From the NCBI RefSeq assembly GCF_002873395.1, contig NZ_MCUV01000010.1:1-39201 (forward strand): a stretch of DNA of 39,201 nt. Direction: 5' to 3'. Under the pieces are notes generated by a model that had not been told where the DNA came from, made no database searches, and saw nothing but the letters and a program-made list of their open reading frames with translations. The number at the start of each line of letters is the position of its first letter. Position 1 is the first letter of the stretch. This DNA is from Vibrio sp. 10N.286.49.B3 (lineage in GTDB: Bacteria > Pseudomonadota > Gammaproteobacteria > Enterobacterales > Vibrionaceae). Positions 26,207 to 33,619 of this stretch are shown here, piece by piece. The position numbers and the translations under genes were made by a program.

Positions 26207-27168
26207 AACGTTTCCATGATGTCATAAATATAATCAACAGATGCTGAATCAAGAAAAAATAAAACTTCACATTGAACATCCATAACCTCTGCAATATAAA
26301 TATATTCAATTGCAAATAATGACTCATACTCACTAATTTTATTGTTCAATAAAAACACCTTATCTTCTAAAACTACTGGCTTTCTCAAAGAAATTGAACG
26401 CCCTAGTTGATTACCTAGTGAGAATAAATAAGACGACACAAGTAAGTTCGATATATTGATAATAATTTCATTATATGTTGAATGCTCCGGATCATAGCCA
26501 AGTTGATTCCCCATCATGGCTAAATCTTGACCACGAAGGCACACTAAAGCCTCACCATGTATACCGCCACTAACAAACCGCTGAGACACTGCACTCTCAT
26601 TATCACGATGACGTACATCATTAAGTGTCATTTTTAGTTCACCATAAGATAATGGTCCAACATGGGGAACAGGGAGGTGAATAAATTGATGCAGATGATC
26701 GGCTATAATAGCAGCGCCTTTACACAGAGCAATATTTGAGACTTCTTTAAACTTAGCTAAGCCATCATCTTTACATATTGGTTGGTTTGATGCCATTAGA
26801 GGAATGTATATTAAGCCTAATTGTGCGAATAACTGGCTCATTTTATCATTGTCTTTAAAAGGCTTAGCGATAAAACTATACGCACCCAACTCCTTGCATC
26901 TTATTACCGCTTCTTTTTGAATATCACCAGAGACAACAACGACTTTGGTTGGATATGTATTTATAGGTAATGCGGCAAGCACATCGAAGCCATCAAGAAT
27001 GGGCATGGTTAAGTCTAGAAATAGTATATCTATATTTTGCTGCTGCATTAACATTAAAGCCTGACGACCATTATCAGCAAAAAAAATATTCAACTTATCT
27101 GTTTTGACAATACAACGATCAATTGATTTTCTTGCGATAGATGAGTCATCGCAGATAAGTATATTCAT
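26203..27168 (-). CDS. Response regulator with CheC/CheX-like C-terminal domain
   Basis: 321 residues. Receiver domain (1-120) with acidic pocket CDD (D7, D8), phospho-acceptor D52 (FLDLTMP), S80 (VVVSGD) and K102 (IAKPF), all intact. The C-terminal half (about 135-320) resembles CheC/CheX phosphatases: PLSYGELKMTLNDV and a second helix NEIIINISNLLVSSYLF. At the position of the catalytic E-x-x-N pair I read N-I-S-N, so one acidic residue seems replaced and activity is doubtful. It is followed, with a four-base overlap, by a PAS-GGDEF enzyme, suggesting phosphorylation-dependent control of c-di-GMP. No kinase is adjacent. Confidence 0.82.
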   Translation of the reverse strand: MNILICDDSSIARKSIDRCIVKTDKLNIFFADNGRQALMLMQQQNIDILFLDLTMPILDGFDVLAALPINTYPTKVVVVSGDIQKEAVIRCKELGAYSFIAKPFKDNDKMSQLFAQLGLIYIPLMASNQPICKDDGLAKFKEVSNIALCKGAAIIADHLHQFIHLPVPHVGPLSYGELKMTLNDVRHRDNESAVSQRFVSGGIHGEALVCLRGQDLAMMGNQLGYDPEHSTYNEIIINISNLLVSSYLFSLGNQLGRSISLRKPVVLEDKVFLLNNKISEYESLFAIEYIYIAEVMDVQCEVLFFLDSASVDYIYDIMETL

Positions 27169-27384
27169 AAATCACTTTTATTCTTTATTAAACCGTTATC
27201 ATACTTGAAACTCATTTCTTTTTGTTGACGGTTTAGTAAATACTCTACGATCTAGCTCACATTTAGACCACTTCCCTCCCCTAAATATCAACTTTAAGCA
27301 ACTATTCTATCCATTATTTAGCAAAACATCTCATTTTGAACTAAAGTTCTTCTATTATAACGATTTATAATGTAGGAGCTCAGT

Positions 27385-28260
27385 ATGTGGCAAGCTATCT
27401 CTCAGCAACTTTCTGATGTTTTAATGTTCGATTTTAAAATACAAGAAAGAGTGAAAGTACCTGGTGGAAATATCAGCGATTGCTACATGATTAGTGATGG
27501 AGAGCAACGCTATTTTATCAAAGTGAATAACCGTCAATTTCTTGGTAAGTTTGAAATTGAGGCAGAGAATCTTAAGTCTTTGCGTCAAACCGATACGGTC
27601 TATGTCCCTGAATTAGTACATATTGGTGACTGCAAGGACGGGGCTTTTATCATTCTCAATTACCTACCGACTAAACCTCTTGATGATAGTGATAAAAGCT
27701 TCAGCTTTGGTGTACAACTTGCACATCTGCATCAATGGGGAGAGCAGAAAGAGTACGGTTATGATCATGATAATTATATCGGCTCCACAGTCCAACCTAA
27801 CCCTTGGCATAAGAAATGGCATCGCTTTTTTGCAGAGCAACGTATCGGCTGGCAATTGCACTTACTAAAAGAAAAAGGAATAGAGTTTGGTGACATTGAT
27901 GAGATCGTCAATGTGGTCAGTGGTGCTTTAGCTGGGCATAATCCACAACCCTCATTGTTACATGGTGACTTATGGCATGGTAATGTTGCTAATTGTGCAT
28001 TTGGACCGATATGTTACGATCCTGCTTGCTACTGGGGAGATTCTGAATGTGATCTAGCAATGACTGAACTTTTCTCTGGCTTTGATGCTGAGTTTTATCA
28101 AGGGTATGAAAGTATTCGTCCACTTGAACTTGGTTATACTTCACGCAAAGACATTTATAACCTTTATTATATCCTCAATCATTGCTACCAATATGGTGGT
28201 CACTATCTTGAACAAGCAGAAAAGCAAATTGCTGGTATTTTAAAAATGCATGCTAAATAA
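27385..28260 (+). CDS. Fructosamine kinase family protein (YniA-like)
   Basis: 291 residues, near the 286 of E. coli YniA. It has the aminoglycoside-kinase-like fold: a nucleotide-binding N-lobe (GGNISDCYMISDGEQRYFIKVN, with K at the ATP site), the catalytic loop HGDLWHGN at 193-200 with D195 as base, and the metal-binding DPACYWGDSECDLAM from D212. This group phosphorylates ketoamine (fructosamine or ribulosamine) adducts so that glycated proteins can be repaired. Start ATG has a TAGGAG ribosome-binding site. Substrate is not known in bacteria of this group. Confidence 0.9.
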   Translation: MWQAISQQLSDVLMFDFKIQERVKVPGGNISDCYMISDGEQRYFIKVNNRQFLGKFEIEAENLKSLRQTDTVYVPELVHIGDCKDGAFIILNYLPTKPLDDSDKSFSFGVQLAHLHQWGEQKEYGYDHDNYIGSTVQPNPWHKKWHRFFAEQRIGWQLHLLKEKGIEFGDIDEIVNVVSGALAGHNPQPSLLHGDLWHGNVANCAFGPICYDPACYWGDSECDLAMTELFSGFDAEFYQGYESIRPLELGYTSRKDIYNLYYILNHCYQYGGHYLEQAEKQIAGILKMHAK

Positions 28261-28372
28261 CGCCTTACCTACTCTATCACGCCACCAGCGCATAGCGTAC
28301 CATTATTAATTAATTTATCATTTTTTATGTACTCAATCATGCTTCCTAGTTATTTCACAACCAAAAAAAACC

Positions 28373-28412
28373 AAACCATCTAATATGCACCTGGTGATAT
28401 ATTAGATGGTTT
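28373..28412 (-). terminator. Perfect 14-bp inverted repeat, terminator-like on the minus strand
   Basis: AAACCATCTAATAT (28373-28386) and ATATTAGATGGTTT (28399-28412) flank a 12-base spacer. On the minus strand the hairpin is followed by GGTTTTTTTTGG, which fits a terminator for leftward transcripts; on the plus strand it sits just before the ribosome-binding site of the CPXCG gene. Which role is real is not decided by sequence. Confidence 0.55.
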
Positions 28413-28440
28413 AGTGTCATGACGAGTGTAAGGACAGTTT

Positions 28441-28644
28441 ATGGATAAATATACAGAACGAATGGTTTGCTGCCCACATTGTGGTCACTCAATTAAAATC
28501 ACGTTAGATGCTACCAATGGTAGTCAGTCTTTCTATGATGACTGCCCTGCCTGCTGTCATGCTTTTCATTTAAGTATGAATGTAAATGAGCAACAAGATA
28601 GTATCGAATTACTTATTAATGCTGATGATGAGCAGTTTTATTAA
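28441..28644 (+). CDS. CPXCG motif-containing cysteine-rich protein
   Basis: 67 residues. Two knuckles, CCPHCGHSIKI (near 10-20) and DDCPACCHAF (near 33-43), form a likely zinc ribbon; the rest is acidic. This fits the CPXCG family of short proteins found in gammaproteobacteria, whose role is unknown. The ATG has a TAAGGA ribosome-binding site twelve bases upstream. A strong terminator follows at 28683. Confidence 0.87.
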   Translation: MDKYTERMVCCPHCGHSIKITLDATNGSQSFYDDCPACCHAFHLSMNVNEQQDSIELLINADDEQFY

Positions 28645-28682
28645 CGGTACCTGCTTCTTTTTAACTTATATAAGTAAGAGTC

Positions 28683-28712
28683 AGGCGATAGTGATCCCCT
28701 ATCGCCTTTTTT
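28683..28712 (+). terminator. Rho-independent terminator after the CPXCG gene
   Basis: Nine-bp stem AGGCGATAG / CTATCGCCT, seven-base loop, six T on the plus strand. On the minus strand no T run follows, so it would not serve the convergent riboflavin synthase gene well. Confidence 0.88.
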
Positions 28713-28714
28713 AA

Positions 28715-29365
28715 TCACGATAATTTCTGAGCAAGCACACGCTCAACAGTATCAACAATTACCTGGGTCTGAGGATCAAACTCAATATTCACCCACTCGC
28801 TGACTTTCCTAGAACCGAATAATGTTCGTTGCAAAGTTTCAGGAATTAGATGGACACTAAATCGCTGCTCTTCTACTTCACCAATCGTCAATGAGCACCC
28901 ATCAATACCAATATATCCTTTAGCAAAAATGTAATTCATCGCTTCTTTTGTTGGTAGTTTAAACCATAGAGTACGATTATTAGGAGTCTCAACAACTTCG
29001 TCAATTTGAGCCATTAATGAGATATGACCCGACATATTATGCCCCCCAATCTCATCACCAAACTTAGCGGCTCTTTCTATATTGACTTGTTCTAATGGCG
29101 ATAATTTACCTAAATTAGTCAAACGTAACGTCGCTTGCATTAAATCAAATGAAGCGTGCACAACAGAAACAGCCCCCCCAGCAACCTCTCTTAAGACAGG
29201 TTCCACTTTTGTTACCGTTAAGCAGCAACCATTATGAGCAACTGAAGCACCCACTTTTAACCCCAGCGCTTGGCTTTCTGTTAACTCAATAATATGAGTT
29301 TGAAAACAATCCTTCTCTTCAATGGCAACGACTGTCGCCAAACCTTGCACAATACCTGTAAACAT
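28715..29365 (-). CDS. ribE: Riboflavin synthase, alpha chain
   Basis: 216 residues (called ribC in E. coli, ribE in many other annotations). It dismutates two 6,7-dimethyl-8-ribityllumazine molecules to riboflavin. Two similar beta-barrel halves are seen: MFTGIVQGLATV at the start with GCCLTVTK (near 46-53), and GHNMSGHISLMAQI (near 98-111) with GIDGCSLTIGEV (near 144-155). All the usual conserved residues appear present. It stands divergent from norM and away from the main rib operon, as in other Vibrionaceae. No FMN riboswitch is visible before it. Confidence 0.95.
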   Translation of the reverse strand: MFTGIVQGLATVVAIEEKDCFQTHIIELTESQALGLKVGASVAHNGCCLTVTKVEPVLREVAGGAVSVVHASFDLMQATLRLTNLGKLSPLEQVNIERAAKFGDEIGGHNMSGHISLMAQIDEVVETPNNRTLWFKLPTKEAMNYIFAKGYIGIDGCSLTIGEVEEQRFSVHLIPETLQRTLFGSRKVSEWVNIEFDPQTQVIVDTVERVLAQKLS

Positions 29366-29462
29366 TTTCTTTTCTCGGTAATTATTAGTGGTGCTTATTG
29401 TGACATTTCTTTATTATCCACACATTAAAAATTCTATCCAACTTTGCTGCTCGGAGAAACGT

Positions 29463-30833
29463 GTGCATCGCTATAAAAAAGAAGCTTCAAATTTAGTAAA
29501 ATTAGCTACCCCAGTATTAATAGCGTCTGTTGCTCAAACAGGTATGGGCTTTGTCGATACTGTTATGGCTGGTGGCGTTAGTGCTATTGATATGGCTGCC
29601 GTTTCTATTGCAGCAAGTATTTGGCTTCCTTCTATTTTATTTGGCGTTGGTCTACTAATGGCATTAGTCCCTGTCGTTGCTCAACTCAATGGAGCGGGTC
29701 AGTCGCATAAAATTTCATATGAAATTCAACAAGGTGCTGTTCTTGCTTTATTGGTTTCTATCCCTATTATTTTCATTTTATTACAAACCCGATTTATCCT
29801 TAGCTTTATGGATGTCGATCCTCAAATGGGCATAAAAACTATCGGCTATATGAATGCCGTCATTTTTGCCGTTCCTGCTTTTCTACTTTTTCAAACATTA
29901 CGCAGCTTTACTGATGGCATGTCATTAACAAAGCCAGCTATGGTCATTGGGTTTATTGGTTTATTATTCAATATCCCTTTAAACTGGATGTTTGTTTATG
30001 GTGAGCTTGGAGCCCCTGCACTAGGTGGTGTTGGCTGTGGTGTAGCAACGGCTATCGTGTATTGGTTGATGTTTACCCTGCTACTTGGCTATGTCATTTG
30101 TTCAAAAAGACTTGCGCCTATTAAACTATTTGCTCACTTTCATAAACCGGAATTAAAAGCTCAAATACGTTTATTTAAACTTGGTTTCCCTGTCGCTGCC
30201 GCCATTTTCTTTGAAGTTACATTATTTGCTGTTGTTGCGATATTAGTTGCTCCTCTTGGCCCTCTTGTTGTTGCATCACATCAAGTTGCAATTAACTTCT
30301 CCTCACTGATCTTTATGTTGCCAATGAGTATTGGTGCTGCTGTCAGTATCCGTGTTGGTCATAAACTAGGAGAACAGAGCACAGAGGGTGCACGCATTGC
30401 TTCTCACATTGGTTTAATGGTTGGTTTGCTCACAGCGTTCATCACGGCCGCCTTTACTGTTATCTTCCGTGAACAAGTCGCGCTTTTATATACAGATAAC
30501 CAAGAAGTGATTGCACTTGCTATGCAGTTATTACTGTTAGCGGCTATCTACCAATGTACTGATGCCATTCAAGTCATCGCAGCTGGTGCACTAAGAGGCT
30601 ATAAAGATATGCGCGCCATCTTTAATTGCACCTTTGTCGCCTATTGGCTCATTGGCTTACCACTCGGTTATGTTCTTGCTGTCACCGATATGATCACCAA
30701 TCCTATGGGCGCTCAAGGCTTCTGGATTGGCTTCATTGTTGGTCTATCATCAGCAGCATTAATGCTCGGTATCCGTCTGCACTGGATGCATAAACAACCA
30801 GACAATGTACAGTTATCTTATGCGACTCGTTAA
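29463..30833 (+). CDS. norM: Multidrug/Na+ antiporter NorM (MATE family)
   Basis: 456 residues with twelve membrane helices, the same length as the V. parahaemolyticus NorM. I use the GTG at 29463, with GGAGA upstream, because the protein then begins VHRYKKEASNLVKLATPVLI, as in Vibrio NorM; an in-frame GTG at 29388 would add 25 residues not seen in the family. NorM expels fluoroquinolones, dyes and other cations in exchange for Na+/H+. The helix-1 residue D32 in GFVDTVMAGG matches the cation-binding Asp36 of V. cholerae NorM, and the conserved FFEVTLFAV segment with its Glu is also intact. Divergent from riboflavin synthase. Confidence 0.94.
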   Translation: MHRYKKEASNLVKLATPVLIASVAQTGMGFVDTVMAGGVSAIDMAAVSIAASIWLPSILFGVGLLMALVPVVAQLNGAGQSHKISYEIQQGAVLALLVSIPIIFILLQTRFILSFMDVDPQMGIKTIGYMNAVIFAVPAFLLFQTLRSFTDGMSLTKPAMVIGFIGLLFNIPLNWMFVYGELGAPALGGVGCGVATAIVYWLMFTLLLGYVICSKRLAPIKLFAHFHKPELKAQIRLFKLGFPVAAAIFFEVTLFAVVAILVAPLGPLVVASHQVAINFSSLIFMLPMSIGAAVSIRVGHKLGEQSTEGARIASHIGLMVGLLTAFITAAFTVIFREQVALLYTDNQEVIALAMQLLLLAAIYQCTDAIQVIAAGALRGYKDMRAIFNCTFVAYWLIGLPLGYVLAVTDMITNPMGAQGFWIGFIVGLSSAALMLGIRLHWMHKQPDNVQLSYATR

Positions 30834-30869
30834 GCGATGAACTAAGGTTTATTTGTTGTAAGGTAAACT

Positions 30870-31742
30870 CTAGTCATTTGATGGTCGCTCTCTAATATAG
30901 CGAGCAAATTTAGGCACGCCATTATTAGTGAAACCATTATAGCGAAAGGTAATCGTTGTCCCTATCGGTGGTGGGTTTTGACGCAATTTGTCACTTAACC
31001 CGCTACCGATGGCAAACTCAATGCGATCATCAAACTTCACTAGCAAAGAGCCTACTTGACCTAACAAGCGTCCCTTACCTAATTTATAGCCAACCACTAC
31101 CGCCTCAGCATCCTGATTCTTTTTTAACTTTAACAAATCACTGCTACGTCCAGCTCGATAAAAACTATCAAACCTACGTAGCATTAAACCTTCGCCTTTA
31201 CCAGAGTCAACCTCTTGCAAAAGACTTTCTAATTGCTGCTTATCTTTTATTGCGTGGTGTTCGACTAGTTGTAGTTGCGGTAGGTCTATTTTCTGCAAAA
31301 GAGCTTGTAACTCTTGGTAGCGAAATTGATAGGCTTGTTTATCTGTTAGATTGTCAAATACCATAAAAGTGATATTTTTCCATGCTAAGTCACTGGGCTT
31401 ATGATCTAACACTGTACTCTGAACAAGGTGAAACCCTCCTCGTCCAGCCCATAATTCCCCTTCAAGTACTTGCGTAGGAAAGCCAGCAATAAACCAATCT
31501 GGTGCAACTATTTTTTTACCTGAGCGTGTATATAAATGCTGCCCATCCCACCGAGCCCGAATCCCATCTAATTTTTCACTATACCAATACTGTGAAAGAT
31601 CGACATCATCAGTATATGACAGTGCACTTAGTAAGGAGAATGGTTCGCTAAAGACTTGCTCGGCCTCACTAACTTCACCTTGAGAAGCACTGGGGAAAGC
31701 GAATATTAACGCGAATGAAATCATATTAAATCTTATTGACAT
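30870..31742 (-). CDS. Exported minimal ATP-dependent DNA ligase (LigE-type)
   Basis: 290 residues from the ATG at 31742, which gives a signal peptide (FNMISFALIFAFPSASQG) after a weak TTGGA; an upstream in-frame ATG at 31787 would hide it. The nucleotidyltransferase domain shows motif I EKLDGIRARWDG with adenylated K57, motif III/IIIa VLEGELWAG and ITFMVFDNL, motif IV GEGLMLRR and motif V LLKLKKNQDAEAVVVGY; a short OB domain follows (LGQVGSLLVKFDD). No other domain is present. Such ligases occur in Haemophilus, Neisseria and Vibrio; export suggests joining DNA in the periplasm, possibly during uptake. Single gene. Confidence 0.88.
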   Translation of the reverse strand: MSIRFNMISFALIFAFPSASQGEVSEAEQVFSEPFSLLSALSYTDDVDLSQYWYSEKLDGIRARWDGQHLYTRSGKKIVAPDWFIAGFPTQVLEGELWAGRGGFHLVQSTVLDHKPSDLAWKNITFMVFDNLTDKQAYQFRYQELQALLQKIDLPQLQLVEHHAIKDKQQLESLLQEVDSGKGEGLMLRRFDSFYRAGRSSDLLKLKKNQDAEAVVVGYKLGKGRLLGQVGSLLVKFDDRIEFAIGSGLSDKLRQNPPPIGTTITFRYNGFTNNGVPKFARYIRERPSND

Positions 31743-32075
31743 AAATATATCCAACCGATGAAAAGTCGTTATATCTAAGAAAAACATGCCTCATTAGGCA
31801 AAGGATTCGATAACAAAATGCGACAACGTCGCTATTAAATAGTCCTTTTTTACACCTATTTAATCAACTTTTTGCTCTTATTTGTATGAAAGTCACACTG
31901 TATTCAGCCCTGCCTTTTTTTCTTATAGAAAATTAGACGAACTACGCATTTTGAACTAACTTTAGTTAACAGTGTAAGTTACTAATTATACATAATATGT
32001 GTCATAAATTTGACACACTTGAAGCAACAACAAGGACCTGAACCATTGACGTTCATCTACCCATGGATAGCCAAT
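31743..32075. other. Divergent intergenic region before the PBP/porin/kinase cluster
   Basis: About 330 AT-rich bases between the ligase gene and the sensor cluster. It contains a perfect inverted repeat at 31998-32017 (separate entry) and no convincing gene; the stretch upstream of the ATG at 32076 is open in frame but has no ribosome-binding site or signal-peptide start. Confidence 0.5.
31998..32017. promoter_or_regulatory. Operator-like inverted repeat TGTGTCA-N6-TGACACA
   Basis: Perfect 7-bp arms with a 6-base spacer (TAAATT), 58 bases before the start of the PBP-like gene. The size and symmetry suit a dimeric transcription factor. It does not match CRP, FNR or TyrR consensus well. The regulator is unknown. 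Confidence 0.5.
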
Positions 32076-32516
32076 ATGATTAATTATAGAAAGCTTCTAG
32101 CTAACGTACTAGGGGTAGGATTATTAACTTCGTGTAGCACCTTTGCTAGTGATATCTACATTATTACTTTAAATGATGAGTTTAATGATTTAAATAAGAA
32201 CCAAGCTAAGATGATCTACAGAGGTAAATCAACCACATTAGCTGGTAATAAAGTCGAATTACTAGACCTCCCCCCTGAATCCAATACACGAAAGACGTTT
32301 TACTCAACCCTACTTAGAAAAAATGCAAGCCAAATGAATTCGCAATGGGCTAGCCTCGCTTTTTCTGGCAAAACTACATCCCCAGAAGAGATCAAAGTTG
32401 ATGATTTCTCTCAAGTCGTTGAATGGCTAAAAAATAATCCAAATGGCGTCGCTTACTTTTCATTGCCCGATAAGCCATCTGATGTGAAAATCTTATACAA
32501 GTTGGAGGTTAAATAA
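32076..32516 (+). CDS. Small exported PBP-like (phosphate-binding type) protein
   Basis: 146 residues. The ATG at 32076 starts a signal peptide (MINYRKLLANVLGVGLLTSC...FASD) and has GGATAG upstream; an in-frame ATG at 32010 would add 22 residues before the signal. The segment LTSC fits a lipobox (Cys20), but cleavage at STFA-SD is also possible. The mature part follows the single-lobe PBP-like family annotated as phosphate ABC substrate-binding proteins: LNDLNKNQAKMIYRGKS-like start, WASLAFSGK, and NPNGVAYFSLPDK. There is no ABC transporter here. With the next two genes (one-base overlap, then 24-base gap) it forms a cluster ending in a sensor kinase, so a ligand-sensing role is inferred. Confidence 0.78.
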   Translation: MINYRKLLANVLGVGLLTSCSTFASDIYIITLNDEFNDLNKNQAKMIYRGKSTTLAGNKVELLDLPPESNTRKTFYSTLLRKNASQMNSQWASLAFSGKTTSPEEIKVDDFSQVVEWLKNNPNGVAYFSLPDKPSDVKILYKLEVK

Positions 32517-33595
32517 TGATGAAATGGACTCTATTACTCTCATCAACCTTACTGCTACCAATCTCTTCTTATGGAGCAATCCAACTCAGTGATTCGTTCT
32601 CACTTGGTGGGTTTGGTCACGTGTCAGCAACAAAAACAGATAATGAAGTTCCTGTATTTACCAATCGCGATATAAGCGATGAGTGGTGTTATGACTGTGA
32701 TACAACTTTAGGTTTGCAACTTGACTGGCAAATGACTGACCACCTTCGCAGTTCGTTCCAAGCAGTGAAGCGCCCACAAGACCATTTTTCATCGCCAGAT
32801 CTAGAATGGGCTTACCTTGCCTATGACTATAAAAACTTCACATTTAGAGCCGGTAGATTACGCCTGCCTATGTTTCTAATGTCAGAATATTATTATGTCT
32901 CTTATGCATACCCTTGGCTTAGACCTCCACAAGATATTTATGACTCACTGCTTGGCGTCACCTCTTTCAATGGCGTTAGTGCAACATGGGATGGTTGGAT
33001 ACAAGATACGGTTGGGGTTTCCATCACACCATTTGCAACCATACCCAATAAAAATGAATATGATGTTGTTGGTGTTGATGTAACGATAGATTCAGATGTT
33101 GGCTACGGGCTAAATGCTAACTTTTATTATGATGATACCTATGTAAATTTCACTGCCTTTAGAACCACTTATGATGATGCTCGCAGCATTGAAGTGATGC
33201 CGGGAATGGTTCTAAATTTAGGTGAGAACAAAAATGAAACCTTGACGCTATTTAGTATTGGTATTGAGCAGTATTTTGGCAATTGGCGCATTCTTGGCGA
33301 AACCCTGTTAAGTCAACACAATTACGCCAACTGGTATGCCAGTGTTGATTACTCTTTTGATAAATTAACGCCATACATTACTTACAGCCAACAACGTATC
33401 AGTCGCAGTAGCAGACAAGTTCTGCTTGGTTTACGATACGATGTTAACCAATATATTGCCTTTAATATTGAAACTCAATATATCTGGGCTGATATAAATG
33501 ATGCTGGAATTGCTGGTCAATTTACCGATAGACTCGGCGCTAATGCAGAGTCAGACGTAGATATTGTTACTTTGGGTTTAGTTTTTACATTCTAA
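32516..33595 (+). CDS. Putative outer-membrane beta-barrel (porin-like) protein
   Basis: 359 residues from the ATG overlapping the previous stop (a second ATG follows at 32519). Signal peptide ends near SSYGAIQ (about 21). The mature protein alternates polar and aromatic residues in strand-like repeats (FRAGRLRLPMFLMSEYYYVSYAYPW) and ends LGLVFTF, with the terminal Phe typical of outer-membrane barrels. FRAGRLRLP is a phrase seen in porins and phosphate-selective porin-like proteins. Two cysteines (WCYDCDT) sit near residue 57. Specificity cannot be told. It is translationally coupled to the PBP-like gene. Confidence 0.75.
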   Translation: MMKWTLLLSSTLLLPISSYGAIQLSDSFSLGGFGHVSATKTDNEVPVFTNRDISDEWCYDCDTTLGLQLDWQMTDHLRSSFQAVKRPQDHFSSPDLEWAYLAYDYKNFTFRAGRLRLPMFLMSEYYYVSYAYPWLRPPQDIYDSLLGVTSFNGVSATWDGWIQDTVGVSITPFATIPNKNEYDVVGVDVTIDSDVGYGLNANFYYDDTYVNFTAFRTTYDDARSIEVMPGMVLNLGENKNETLTLFSIGIEQYFGNWRILGETLLSQHNYANWYASVDYSFDKLTPYITYSQQRISRSSRQVLLGLRYDVNQYIAFNIETQYIWADINDAGIAGQFTDRLGANAESDVDIVTLGLVFTF

Positions 33596-33619
33596 GCTAA
33601 GGTAAAAGGAAAATATTAT

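Noticed and set aside
29366..29462. FMN riboswitch between riboflavin synthase and norM
   Set aside because: None of the conserved RFN blocks is present and the gap is too short.
29388..29462. Longer NorM start at the upstream GTG
   Set aside because: The added 25 residues do not match Vibrio NorM proteins, while GTG at 29463 has a GGAGA site and gives the family N-terminus.
30956..31366. 136-codon plus-strand ORF opposite the DNA ligase
   Set aside because: Shadow of the ligase gene; ligase motifs are intact on the minus strand.
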